From Mariniflexile sp. TRM1-10 (GTDB taxonomy: Bacteria; Bacteroidota; Bacteroidia; Flavobacteriales; Flavobacteriaceae), in NCBI RefSeq assembly GCF_003425985.1, contig NZ_CP022985.1, positions 1,153,501 to 1,217,500 on the forward strand: a DNA stretch of 64,000 nucleotides. The letters are read 5' to 3'. Position numbers and translations under genes: made by a program. This document shows, piece by piece, positions 52,434 through 62,130 of this stretch. The notes under the pieces were generated by a model. The model worked only from the letters and a program-made list of their open reading frames with translations. It made no database searches and was not told the DNA's origin. Position 1 is the stretch's first letter; each line of letters begins with the position of its first letter.

Positions 52434-53813
52434 TTATTCTAATGCCTTATTCACCGTTTTATCATCTTTCGCAAATTGTTTATCTAATAATAACTTCATT
52501 TTTGAAGTAACGGCAATATCTTTACTAATGATATTATCTTTTTCTTCGGGATCAATTTCTATATTGAACAGTTCATATGACGCAGGTGAATCATCTTTAT
52601 TTCGAGATCTTATAATTTTCCAAGGTTTATGTATTAAACTTTCTTGAATATGACCGCGTACATAAATATCGTGTGTTGTTTTTGTTTCTGAATCTTGAAT
52701 GGATGGCCACACATTAACACCTTCTACACCCTTCGGAATATTTTGACCAATTAACGAAAGTATGGTAGGCATAACATCGCTAATAGACATAAAGTTGGCA
52801 TTGGTTTGTGGTTCTAAATGGTTTTTCCAATACATAATGGCCGGCACTCGAATAGCACCTTCGTAGTTTGAGGTTTTCCAATCGCGTAACGGGAAATTAC
52901 TGCCCAATACTGGGTTTGGCTCAAATTTACCATCATATTGATTCAAGGGATACCAATTTTCCATAGCGCCATTATCACTTATAAATATAACTAAAGTGTT
53001 GTCTTCTAAATTTTGCTGCTTTAAGGTTTCTAAAACCAAACCAATACTATGGTCCATGTGTGACATAGCTGCTGCATAATCTCTCCTCGAACTATCTGTT
53101 ATGGAATTTAGATAAGGGGCTTTCCACTTATCTTCTTCTTGTAAAGGAAAGTGCGGTGCGCTATATGCTAATTGAATATAGAAGTTTTTAGTAGTATCCC
53201 GCTTTTTTGTTAACCAAGTAATAGCTTCATTAGTTACCAAATCTGTGGTATGCCCTTCTTCTTCGATCATGGTATCGTTTCTATACCAACTGGCATCACC
53301 ATTTTTATATCTGTGTGTGTATTGGTCTATTTGCCCATGAAGAAATCCATACGAATAATCGAAACCAAATGCGTTTGGTCCGTTAGAAATATTGAGCCCT
53401 AAATGCCATTTTCCGAATAACGCATTTTGATAATTGTGCTTTTTTAATGCTTGTGGAAGTGTGACTGTAGAATCAGGCAAGGTTTTATTGCTTTTATCAC
53501 TAATGGGCGCCACAATACCTATTCTGCTTGCCGGCATGCCCGTTAATAGGGAGACGCGCGAAGGCGAACAGGTTGGGTTTGCATAAAACCTATTAAGTTG
53601 TACACCATTATTTGCTAGCCAATCAATAGTAGGGGTATTGATTTCAGAACCATTATAACCCACATCGTTCCAACCGGCATCGTCGGCTATTATTACTAAA
53701 ATGTTTAGCGGTTTTTGTTTTGTTATTCCTTTTGGAAGCTCTTTGCAGGAAAACAAATTACAAAAACAAAGCATTGGCAAAAATATAATCAGAAACCGTT
53801 TGTACTTCATCAT
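52434..53813 (-). CDS. Type I sulfatase (formylglycine-dependent), lipoprotein
   Basis: 459 aa. Lipobox FSC (Cys23). Sulfatase landmarks: NILVIIADDAGWNDVGYNG (metal-binding Asp pair), CSPSR at residues 82-86 (the CxPSR signature whose Cys becomes formylglycine), GLLTGMP-like LLTGMPASRIG, GKWHLG (Lys/His) and VIFISDNGAMENW (Asp/Asn metal ligands). The substrate sulfate ester is not predictable from sequence alone. Its place between GH105 and rhaM means it probably desulfates a rhamnogalacturonan- or pectin-like oligomer, which points to a marine substrate. It lies 15 bp after GH105 in one operon. Confidence 0.92.
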   Translation of the reverse strand: MMKYKRFLIIFLPMLCFCNLFSCKELPKGITKQKPLNILVIIADDAGWNDVGYNGSEINTPTIDWLANNGVQLNRFYANPTCSPSRVSLLTGMPASRIGIVAPISDKSNKTLPDSTVTLPQALKKHNYQNALFGKWHLGLNISNGPNAFGFDYSYGFLHGQIDQYTHRYKNGDASWYRNDTMIEEEGHTTDLVTNEAITWLTKKRDTTKNFYIQLAYSAPHFPLQEEDKWKAPYLNSITDSSRRDYAAAMSHMDHSIGLVLETLKQQNLEDNTLVIFISDNGAMENWYPLNQYDGKFEPNPVLGSNFPLRDWKTSNYEGAIRVPAIMYWKNHLEPQTNANFMSISDVMPTILSLIGQNIPKGVEGVNVWPSIQDSETKTTHDIYVRGHIQESLIHKPWKIIRSRNKDDSPASYELFNIEIDPEEKDNIISKDIAVTSKMKLLLDKQFAKDDKTVNKALE

Positions 53814-53828
53814 AAAACTAATATTGGA

Positions 53829-55169
53829 TTACTTTTTTACTTTTAGTTGTAATGAACTGTCATTCATTTCAAACTCATTACCTTTTAATAACAAAATAAC
53901 TTCTGCTCCAGCTAGTAGAACAGGTCCATAACCATGAGCTGCGAAAACATTAATAGGTCTGTAATAATAAAAAGCCGGATCAAATGCCATACCTGTCCCC
54001 ACACAAGTTCCTTCAACTTGTCCTTTATCATTTACCTTTGATGCCACAGCGTTCCACCCAAGTAATACCCCAGGAGCGTATGCCATTTTATCAATATACC
54101 CCCTATTAATAGCTCTCGCAATGGAGTAAGTATATATCGCTGTTGCTGAAGTTTCAAGATAGGTATCATTTCTATCTAAAAGTTGATGCCAAAACCCTGT
54201 TCCGTCTTGGTATTTAACTAAACCTGCTATGTGAGCCTGTAATTGAGACAAAACTTCTGAATAGCCTTGATGGTCTTTTGGTAATACTTCCAATAGTTCT
54301 ACCATTGCCATAACTGCCCATCCATTTGCACGCGCCCAGTGAAATTGAGGATGAACTTCCATGGATTGAACCCAACCATGCATATAGATCCCTTTTTCAT
54401 GGTTAAACATTCTTTTTGAAAACTGATCTACTTGTTTTACAGCATCATCAAAATATGTCACATCTCCTGTATATTTACCCATTTGGGCAAGTGCAGGCAC
54501 ACTCATAAACATATCATCAAGCCATAAAGTATTGTCTTGTGGTCTGTTTCTAGCTAAAGTACCATCTTTTAATCTGAATTGTTTATTGCTAATAAAGTCA
54601 ATATAATTATTGACTAACGGATCTACATTTGCATTTAAACCATCTTGTTTAGCTTTTATAAATGCTGCGCAAAGTGCACCAGCAAAATCCAATGCTTCTG
54701 GATGCAGTGTTTTAAGCATATCTGGATCTTTAATATTTTTTGCTGGATAATTTTCGGCTATATCTGTTATTAATTTTATTCGCTTGTTTGAATAATCTGC
54801 ATAATATGCTTCACCAGTAGCTTTAGATGCTAATAACATTCCCGCATAGGTTACCCCCCATTCATAACTTGTAAGCCTAAAAGCTCCAGGCTCAAAAGTA
54901 ATATCTACATCCTTTTTTTTATAATCTGTAATTCCATTTTTAGTCGTAGCATTGATAATTTTACTAGCACTGTTTTCTTCTAGATAGTTATAAACCCTAT
55001 CCAGAACCTTCTTTATAGTCTCCTTTTGAGGAACTATATAAGGTGTTGGATAATCCGCTTGAAGCGCGTGTAATGGTGCTGTTGCATCATTAACCTGAGC
55101 ATTAGCATGGATTGTTGTTAATAAAAAACAAAAGATGACATTTTTTATAGTTGTGTTTAAATACTTCAT
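53829..55169 (-). CDS. GH105-family unsaturated uronyl hydrolase
   Basis: 446 aa. Signal peptide 1-25 (ending ANAQ). An (alpha/alpha)6 barrel: EPGAFRLTSYEWGVTYAGMLLAS, NTLWLDDMFMSVPALAQMGKYTGD (Asp in WLDD is the predicted acid), HGWVQSMEVHPQFHWARANGWAVMAMVELLEVLP, GFWHQLLDRNDTYLETSATAIYTYSIARAI, and the C-terminal GTCVGTGMAFDPAFYYYRP. It is rather far from the GH105 at 17448, with an extra Asp after WLD and a longer N-terminus, so it may prefer a rhamnogalacturonan disaccharide or a sulfated one, given the sulfatase next to it. It has its own activator-type promoter at 55248-55297. Confidence 0.9.
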   Translation of the reverse strand: MKYLNTTIKNVIFCFLLTTIHANAQVNDATAPLHALQADYPTPYIVPQKETIKKVLDRVYNYLEENSASKIINATTKNGITDYKKKDVDITFEPGAFRLTSYEWGVTYAGMLLASKATGEAYYADYSNKRIKLITDIAENYPAKNIKDPDMLKTLHPEALDFAGALCAAFIKAKQDGLNANVDPLVNNYIDFISNKQFRLKDGTLARNRPQDNTLWLDDMFMSVPALAQMGKYTGDVTYFDDAVKQVDQFSKRMFNHEKGIYMHGWVQSMEVHPQFHWARANGWAVMAMVELLEVLPKDHQGYSEVLSQLQAHIAGLVKYQDGTGFWHQLLDRNDTYLETSATAIYTYSIARAINRGYIDKMAYAPGVLLGWNAVASKVNDKGQVEGTCVGTGMAFDPAFYYYRPINVFAAHGYGPVLLAGAEVILLLKGNEFEMNDSSLQLKVKK

Positions 55170-55247
55170 AATACCTTTTTATGTTAAATGTTTTAATGAA
55201 TTTTAATCCAGATAATCTTAAGACACCCATTTTTAAACAATTAATAT

Positions 55248-55297
55248 CAAATATATATAATGGCTGCTTTAAGGGCATCCTGTGCTATACTGTGCCA
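55248..55297 (-). promoter_or_regulatory. Activator-type promoter with direct repeats (GH105-sulfatase operon)
   Basis: On the minus strand: GCACAGTATA followed by GCACAGGATG (10-bp period; ACAGGAT at 55283-55277), then exactly 21 nt, then TATATTTG (55255-55248), a perfect -7 box. No TTG is at -33. The start codon is 79 bp further on at 55169. Confidence 0.75.
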
Positions 55298-55310
55298 TGA
55301 TAAATTTTAC

Positions 55311-55346
55311 AAAAAAAGCGCTATGGAAAAAATACCATAACGCTTT
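55311..55346 (-). terminator. Rho-independent terminator after SusD
   Basis: On the minus strand: AAAGCGTTATGG, a loop, CCATAGCGCTTT with one G-T pair, then a T-run (A-run at 55311-55317). It lies 35 bp past the susD stop and separates the SusCD operon from the GH105 promoter. Confidence 0.85.
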
Positions 55347-55379
55347 AACAACCTAACTAAACTTAAACAAACTATTATT

Positions 55380-57341
55380 TTAATAACCAGGATTTTGCAT
55401 TGCTGCTTTTTCACTAGCATTTAGTGGTCGACCTTCTGTATAAACGCCATCAAGGAATGTTTGAGGAATAGGTCTTAAATTATGATAATCTTGAATATTT
55501 GGAGCCGCTTCAGGATTATAAGCCCTAGCTCTAGCCACTAATGTTTTTGTGCGACTTAAATCTTCCCAACGGTGCCATTCACCACAAAGTTCTCTAGTAC
55601 GCTCATTTAAGATCAAACATAGCATACGATCGTACTCGCTAGTATAACCTAATTCGGCGATTATAGCTTCATCTTCAGCTGGCAAACTTGTTGTACTAGT
55701 AATTGTTAAGTCTGTAGCAGCTGTTACTATAGGGATATTATTAGATTCGTAATATGAATTTTCATTCATAAATGAGTTATCTGCAAATGGTTGGATAAAT
55801 TCTGAAGTTACATAAGCTGCTGCACCATCGGTGTAGTACGAACGGTCCTCTCCACTTTTATAGGTAGCACGATTACGAACTGGGTTAATATAACTTAGAG
55901 CATCAGCATAAGAGCCAGAACCTAAAGCTGCTAAACGAACTTTTGCTTCTGCTGCCATTAAATATGTATCGGCAGAGCGAGCTAAAATTTCGTCTCGGAA
56001 CCCCCTATTGTCATTGATAGCTAATCTTGCTGCGTCAAAATGTTTAGTCAATGAAGGAAATCTAACATCCTTTAATAATCCAACACCATCAGCTGCATAA
56101 GCCACATATACGTGAGGAATCGTTTTTCCATTGTATAAAATATTAGGATTATTGTTGTTTTTTGTTAATGCAAAACGATTATCGGTAGGAGAATTAATTA
56201 CATACATAATGCCTAAATCTACACCAGGAGTATAATTAATGCCATCAAAAGTGCCACCTCTATTTACACGATGCTTTGTTCTAAATGTTTTCCAAAATCG
56301 TGAATCATTTATATGATCAAAAACATCATAAGTGAAATATGTTGCAGCTAAGCGGCTATAAGGGCGCATTCCTGTTAGATCACGTTTCATCATAGATAAA
56401 TCATCATAACGGGCAGTAAATGGCACTGTACTAAAGTTACTAGTAGCTAGTGCTTGATCACGACCAAAAGAAGCCGATAAAATTAACTCTGGTAAATATT
56501 CATTAGCACCATCTGGTTCTGTGTAATCCCATAGTTCTTGGTAATTACTAGCCAATGGGTGATTAGCAATTACTTGGTCAGCTAATGATACTACTTGTTG
56601 TAAATCGGCTGTTTTTGTAGCCGAGTTCCATGAATCATTAATTTCACTTGCACGTGTTAAATAGGCTTTTGCTAAATAATGAGCAGCGGCATCTTTTGTT
56701 ATTTTATGAGGGTGAACGCCTGAGTTATCTAGCAAGTTGTATGCTTGGGTAAAGTCGTCTATAACTTGAGCCAATACTTCTTCGGCACTTGCGCGGGTAA
56801 ATTCCAATTCTACAGTAGTGCTAACTGTTAGTTTTAATGGCACACCTCCATATTGTCTTACTAATTTTAAATAATTATAAGCTCTGAAAAAATAACCTTC
56901 GCCTAAAGCCACATTCTTTATTTCTGGATTTGTAGATTCAATATTAGTTGCAGATTCAATGAGTTGATTCGCCAATCCAATACCAATATAAAAATTATCC
57001 CAAGCTTCAGCAGCTTGAGTCCTAGTAGTAACTACAATTGAATTAAATCTACTATCATAATTGTTCCATGGGCTATTTGTATCGTCGCCACCCACATGAA
57101 ATTCATCGGTACCGTAATTTGTGGTAGCAAATTGTTGTTCAGATGGAAAAGGAGAGGCTAATACTTGAAAATAGGCTCCTACTGCTAATGATTGAATGCC
57201 TTCTTCTGTTTTATAGTATTCAGAATTCCTTTGAGTCGTTAGATCTTCATCAAGAAAACTATCCTTGGTACAAGAAGTTACACTACCAATTAATGCTAAT
57301 GCAGTAAAAAGGTAAGTGCTATATTTTTTTAAATTTTTCAT
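55380..57341 (-). CDS. SusD/RagB-family glycan-binding lipoprotein (second pair)
   Basis: 653 aa. Lipobox VTSC (Cys24) then TKDSFLDEDLTTQRNSEYYKTEEG. The SusD core includes GEGYFFRAYNYLKLVRQYGGVPLKL, AAAHYLAKAYLTRASEIND, LARSADTYLMAAEAKVRLAALGSG, LNERTRELCGEWHRWEDLSRT and RPIPQTFLDG at the end. It caps the SusC at 57382 on the outer surface. It differs greatly in sequence from the first SusD, so the two pairs should import different oligosaccharides. It lies 40 bp after susC. Confidence 0.95.
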   Translation of the reverse strand: MKNLKKYSTYLFTALALIGSVTSCTKDSFLDEDLTTQRNSEYYKTEEGIQSLAVGAYFQVLASPFPSEQQFATTNYGTDEFHVGGDDTNSPWNNYDSRFNSIVVTTRTQAAEAWDNFYIGIGLANQLIESATNIESTNPEIKNVALGEGYFFRAYNYLKLVRQYGGVPLKLTVSTTVELEFTRASAEEVLAQVIDDFTQAYNLLDNSGVHPHKITKDAAAHYLAKAYLTRASEINDSWNSATKTADLQQVVSLADQVIANHPLASNYQELWDYTEPDGANEYLPELILSASFGRDQALATSNFSTVPFTARYDDLSMMKRDLTGMRPYSRLAATYFTYDVFDHINDSRFWKTFRTKHRVNRGGTFDGINYTPGVDLGIMYVINSPTDNRFALTKNNNNPNILYNGKTIPHVYVAYAADGVGLLKDVRFPSLTKHFDAARLAINDNRGFRDEILARSADTYLMAAEAKVRLAALGSGSYADALSYINPVRNRATYKSGEDRSYYTDGAAAYVTSEFIQPFADNSFMNENSYYESNNIPIVTAATDLTITSTTSLPAEDEAIIAELGYTSEYDRMLCLILNERTRELCGEWHRWEDLSRTKTLVARARAYNPEAAPNIQDYHNLRPIPQTFLDGVYTEGRPLNASEKAAMQNPGY

Positions 57342-57381
57342 ATATCTTATTCTTTTTGAATTATTTTGAATTTACCTTTAA

Positions 57382-60300
57382 TTAGAATTCCACATTCATT
57401 CCAAATGCAAAACCTCTGTTAGACGAAGATCTTCTTACATCTAAATCAATCCAATCTACTTTAGAGAACAGCATGCCTGGATTGGTTGCTTGCGCATAAA
57501 AACGTAGTCTAGAAAGCCCTAAAGTACTTGTAACATTTTCAGGAAGATTGTACCCTAAAGAAATATTTCTAATTTTCATAAACGAACCACTTCTATAGCC
57601 TAGTGTTTGAAAATATTGATCACCATTACCTGCTGAATATATTGGTTTTTGGTAATCGGAATTTGTGTTAACTTCTGTATAATAATTAACTTTCCTTGAA
57701 TTATATCTTCCAACTAAACCTTCACCACCAGTATTATAGGTATAGCCTAACCTACCATATAAAAATATTGATAATTCTAAACCTTTATATGTAAACGTAT
57801 TAGTTAAACCAACGATATATTTAGGTATTTCACTACCTATAACAACTCGGTCGTTATTATTGTCAATTTTATAATCGCCATTTTGATCTACTGGACGCGC
57901 ATTCCCAGGAGTAAATGTGTGGCCATTGGCGTTAAATAGAGCCATTTCAGCAGCGTCTGATTCTTTCCAAATGCCATTAGATGCAAATCCATAAATTACA
58001 TCTTGGGATTCCCCTATAAACCACTCATTGTTAATATCATCTTCTTTGCCATTCGACAATTCAACAATTTCATTTTGCTGATATGAAGCACTAATATCGG
58101 TAGCCCATTGAAAATTATCATTTCTTACATTCATGGTGTTTATTGTTAAGTCTATACCGTTGCTTTTTGTTTCACCAACATTTGCATAAGTAGCATCGTA
58201 CCCAGTGACTGTTGGAATTGCCTTTAGAAGTAATAAATCAGTTGTTTTAGAGGCATAAATATCAAGACCTCCAGAAATTCTCGATTTTAATAATGAAAAA
58301 TCTAAACCAATATTGTATTGGGTGGTTTTTTCCCAACCTAATTCGTTATTGGCTAATAGCGTATAATCTGTTCCGTCTATATCCGTTATGGCATTTTGCA
58401 CACCAGCAGTTGGTGTATTGCCAATTGCATAGAATAAAGGAGATAAAGCATTCTTTGTTGCATATGGATCGATGGCTGAGTTACCAGTAACACCAACACC
58501 CAAACGAAGTTTTAATTGGTTTATCCAACTAGAATTAGCCAAAAATTCTTCTTTATCTAAACGCCATCCTAAAGCAGCACTTGGAAAAAATGCCCATTTA
58601 TTGCCTTCAGCTAATTGAGAAGCACCATCGTAACGCCCTGATAATGTTATTAAATATTTTTCATCAAAACCATAGTTTAAACGTGCCATATAGGATAGTA
58701 ATTGTCTCTCAATTATATTGGAATCCCAGTTACTTAGAGAAACATTTGATGAACTTAAAGCATTCCATTTTTGACTTGGAAATGGAATATTGTTTGCACT
58801 CATGAGACTAAATTCTTCTTTAAACTGTGTTTGACTCTGTAATAAGGTTACACCAAAATCATGTTTATCTATAGTTTTGTTGTAATACAATAAATTATCT
58901 AAAGTGTAGGATAAACGCTGTCTTTTTTCTAAAGAGGCATAACTAGACCCTGTTCTAACAACAGATAAAGCATCAAGAAAAGTTCCGTTACGATATGTCT
59001 CAATATCTGGACCAAAATTTGTTCTAAACCTTAGACCTTCTAAGGCAGGCGTGAAAGCTCCAAAATCAAGTTGTGCATAAAAACTACCAAAAGCACGTAG
59101 GGTTACACGTTGGTCTTGAGAATACTTATATTCATCAATAATAGTTTTTACAGCAATATCTCCACCTGGGAATTCTATTCTATTGCCATCAGAATCATAT
59201 GGTAGTGTATATTGGAAAACCTCTCGAGCGCTATCGTATAAACCACCACGAACAGAAACACCATTATTCCCCGCTGTAGATTGACCATACTCTTGGGTAC
59301 TATAAGAGGTATTAAGATTACCCCCAAATGAAAACCATTCGGTAGGAGTTATGTCAATACTTAAATTTCCATTGTAACGCTCATAGCTTTGTCCTTTTAT
59401 TACACCTTTATTATCTGTGTAACCAAAAGAACCATAGGCTTTCATTTTTTCAGAACCACCACTAGCACTTAAAGTATGTTGTGTGGTTATACCTGTTTGC
59501 GTTACAAAATCAGTCCAGTCCGTAGTTGTAAGTTGAGATCCATCCCAAGTACCACTTGCCCATCCTTTTAAAATGTTGTCAAAAGCGGTTTCATCACCAG
59601 TGAATATGGCAGCATCATTAGCTTGGGTTGGCTGATCGCCTCGTGGAACTAATGTTGGGTTTTGGTAATGTTTTGCCCAACGACGGTATTCTATGTATTC
59701 ACCAGCATTAAACATAGGAGCAAATTCACGAATTTTCTCAGTTGAAACCAATGTGTTATAGCTTAATGTGTATTTGCCTGTTTTACCTTTTTTAGTGGTA
59801 ACAATTACAACACCATTAGCACCACGAGAGCCGTATATGGCAGTTGCCGATGCATCTTTAAGAATATCGATTGATTCGATATCCTGTGGATTTATATTCT
59901 CAATGCCACCAGTAATTAAAGGAATACCATCTAATACGTATAAAGGTGAATTTGAAGCAGATAAAGAACGTACACCACGAATGGTAATGCTTCCAACTTG
60001 ACCCGGTCTTTCGTTTGAAGAAATATCTACACCGGCTGCTTTACCTTGCATAGCCTCAATAGCATTATTAACAGGTCGAGACGTTAAGTCTTCAGCACTT
60101 ACGCTAACAAGCGCTCCAGTTACGTCGGACTTCTTTTGAGTTCCATAACCAACAACTACAACAGCTTCTAATTCTGCTGCATCTTCTTCCATAATTATAT
60201 TATAAGTAGATTTAGAACCTACTATAATTTCAGTAGTTTTCATTCCAATATAAGAAAACACTAAAATATCTCCTGTGTTAGCTCGGATTGTAAAATTACC

Positions 60301-60807
60301 ATCAAAATCTGTTTGAGTTCCGTTACTAGTGTTTTTAACTATAATATTTACTCCTGGCAATGGCATGTTGTTAATATCTTTTACATTACCTGTAATTTGC
60401 ATTTGAGGAACCATTTTGGAATTAGAATCCAAACCACGCGGTTTTCTTTTTACAATGACGGTTTGATTTTTAGTAAATTCGAAGGTGAAATCTATGGGAT
60501 CTAAAAATTTATTTAATAATTCACCTGCTTTAATAACTCCTTTTTTTAACGATAATTCGGGTGCCTTCTTTATTAAATCATGCCGGTAAACAAACTTGTA
60601 ATCGGTTTGTTCCTTTATGAGCTTAAATAGTTGTTTGACATTTAAGGTGACATCTGAATCGATTATAATTTCAGTGTTCTGCGAAAATGCCTCTTTAGAC
60701 CCAAAGGCGAATGAAATTGTACAACATAAGAAGATAAATGTTCTCATAATAGCTTTTAGGAGTAAATCCTTTTTATAGGATATCTCCCTAATAAAATTAA
60801 TTTTCAT
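57382..60807 (-). CDS. SusC-family TonB-dependent transporter with STN signalling domain
   Basis: 1141 aa. A long N-terminus (about 1-42, ending SKEAFSQ) precedes an STN domain (about 45-125: LNVKQLFKLIKEQTDYKFVYRHDLI, VIVKRKP). Next come the carboxypeptidase-like domain (about 135-215), plug (about 220-335: VVVGYGTQKKSDVTGALVSV, AMQGKAAGVDI, VLDGIPL, IDILKDASATAIYGSRGANGV) and barrel ending MNVEF. The STN domain is the part that contacts a FecR-type anti-sigma factor, and such a gene is directly upstream (60900) with a divergent ECF sigma. So this transporter both imports a glycan and signals its presence. The first SusC here lacks STN. Confidence 0.95.
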   Translation of the reverse strand: MKINFIREISYKKDLLLKAIMRTFIFLCCTISFAFGSKEAFSQNTEIIIDSDVTLNVKQLFKLIKEQTDYKFVYRHDLIKKAPELSLKKGVIKAGELLNKFLDPIDFTFEFTKNQTVIVKRKPRGLDSNSKMVPQMQITGNVKDINNMPLPGVNIIVKNTSNGTQTDFDGNFTIRANTGDILVFSYIGMKTTEIIVGSKSTYNIIMEEDAAELEAVVVVGYGTQKKSDVTGALVSVSAEDLTSRPVNNAIEAMQGKAAGVDISSNERPGQVGSITIRGVRSLSASNSPLYVLDGIPLITGGIENINPQDIESIDILKDASATAIYGSRGANGVVIVTTKKGKTGKYTLSYNTLVSTEKIREFAPMFNAGEYIEYRRWAKHYQNPTLVPRGDQPTQANDAAIFTGDETAFDNILKGWASGTWDGSQLTTTDWTDFVTQTGITTQHTLSASGGSEKMKAYGSFGYTDNKGVIKGQSYERYNGNLSIDITPTEWFSFGGNLNTSYSTQEYGQSTAGNNGVSVRGGLYDSAREVFQYTLPYDSDGNRIEFPGGDIAVKTIIDEYKYSQDQRVTLRAFGSFYAQLDFGAFTPALEGLRFRTNFGPDIETYRNGTFLDALSVVRTGSSYASLEKRQRLSYTLDNLLYYNKTIDKHDFGVTLLQSQTQFKEEFSLMSANNIPFPSQKWNALSSSNVSLSNWDSNIIERQLLSYMARLNYGFDEKYLITLSGRYDGASQLAEGNKWAFFPSAALGWRLDKEEFLANSSWINQLKLRLGVGVTGNSAIDPYATKNALSPLFYAIGNTPTAGVQNAITDIDGTDYTLLANNELGWEKTTQYNIGLDFSLLKSRISGGLDIYASKTTDLLLLKAIPTVTGYDATYANVGETKSNGIDLTINTMNVRNDNFQWATDISASYQQNEIVELSNGKEDDINNEWFIGESQDVIYGFASNGIWKESDAAEMALFNANGHTFTPGNARPVDQNGDYKIDNNNDRVVIGSEIPKYIVGLTNTFTYKGLELSIFLYGRLGYTYNTGGEGLVGRYNSRKVNYYTEVNTNSDYQKPIYSAGNGDQYFQTLGYRSGSFMKIRNISLGYNLPENVTSTLGLSRLRFYAQATNPGMLFSKVDWIDLDVRRSSSNRGFAFGMNVEF

Positions 60808-60899
60808 AATTTTGTCTTGGTTTTAGTTAAACTTAGTTTTAATTGATTAATCGACTTGGAATAAGGCTATTACCTTCGAACGTGTAGCCTTTTCCTTTT

Positions 60900-62057
60900 T
60901 TATTTTATTATAATTATTTTTTGGTTAATCTCAAATTCTATATCATCATCGCTTGTACCCTCAATAAGTTTTAAAACATCATTAATGGATTTGGTGCGTT
61001 CCAATACGCCTGTAAACACATAACTTTTTCGTTCTGCTGTTTCAAAAACAACATCAACATTGTACCAACGAGATAAAACCTGCATCATTTCTTCTAAGGT
61101 TTCTTCATTAAAAGAAAAAATCCCTTTTACCCATGAGGTTTCTTGTGCAGCGTCTATTTCTAATATTTTTATTAAATCAGGGTTTTTACTATTAATTACC
61201 GATTGTTGATTAGGTTTTATAGTCTTTTTTATCTTTCCATTATTAATTTCAACACTGCCATTTACTAATGTCGTGGCAATTTCATCTTCGTTATTGTAAG
61301 CCTTTATATTAAATTCCGTTCCTAATACATTAATTTCTTGAGTTTTAGTAATTACTTTAAAAGCATCACCATTATGTTTTGTACTTGGAGACACTTCAAA
61401 ATATGCTTCACCATATAATAGTTCAACCATACGTGTTTCTCCTTTAATGAATCTTGTTGGATATTTTATTTTAGACTCAGAATTCAACCATACTTTTGTG
61501 CCATCAACAAGCCTAATAAAAAATTTCCCACCTCTTGGAATAGCTAAACAATTATATGAAGGCACATCCTGATTGTCTTTAGTTTGAGACGTTGCAACAT
61601 ACAAGAGTTCTTCCCCATTACTATTAACTTTTCCATTGGTATAGGATTTTCCTTTTTCAAGACTGACCTGATTGCCATTTTCCAAGGTAAGAATGGCTTT
61701 GCTGGAACCAATTTCTATGGTTTCAGTTTGTATAACACCTTTTTCCTTTTTATTAATTTCTATTAAACCCAATGTAAATAGTAGCACAAAAGAAGCTGCG
61801 ACAGCAATTCTTTTGTAAATGGCTATTCTATGTGTTTTCTTAACTTTTTCAAGTTTTTTGTATATATTTTTTTTTGCTTCTTGCAAATCATAATCGCTCA
61901 TACTTGCTATTGTTAAATATTCTGCCTTTACAAAACGATTAAAATCAGTTTGGTTTTTTTTATTTTTTAACCAATTATTTAATTTGTTTAATTCATGTGA
62001 CGCTGCTTCCTTATCAAGGAATTTAACTATTATTTTATGCGCCTTAGACTTCTTCAT
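60900..62057 (-). CDS. FecR-family anti-sigma factor
   Basis: 385 aa. A cytoplasmic N-terminus (about 1-80; ELNKLNNWLKNKKNQTDFNRF is the DUF4880-type sigma-binding region), one membrane segment (about 85-101, IAVAASFVLLFTLGLIE), and a periplasmic FecR domain (about 165-300: IPRGGKFFIRLVDGTKVWLNSESKIKYPTRF, VELLYGEAYFEV, INVLGTEFNIKAY) with a C-terminal DUF4974-like STN-fold part (about 310-385: FSFNEETLEEMMQVLSRWYNVDVVFE, FTGVLER). It holds the ECF sigma at 62131 until the STN domain of SusC reports substrate. It is encoded 92 bp upstream of susC and 73 bp from the sigma gene on the other strand. Confidence 0.94.
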   Translation of the reverse strand: MKKSKAHKIIVKFLDKEAASHELNKLNNWLKNKKNQTDFNRFVKAEYLTIASMSDYDLQEAKKNIYKKLEKVKKTHRIAIYKRIAVAASFVLLFTLGLIEINKKEKGVIQTETIEIGSSKAILTLENGNQVSLEKGKSYTNGKVNSNGEELLYVATSQTKDNQDVPSYNCLAIPRGGKFFIRLVDGTKVWLNSESKIKYPTRFIKGETRMVELLYGEAYFEVSPSTKHNGDAFKVITKTQEINVLGTEFNIKAYNNEDEIATTLVNGSVEINNGKIKKTIKPNQQSVINSKNPDLIKILEIDAAQETSWVKGIFSFNEETLEEMMQVLSRWYNVDVVFETAERKSYVFTGVLERTKSINDVLKLIEGTSDDDIEFEINQKIIIIK

Positions 62058-62130
62058 TTTGCATGTTTCTATTATTAATTACGTGATAATTTTTCTTACC
62101 CCTCTATTTATATGATAATTTTTTTTAGAT

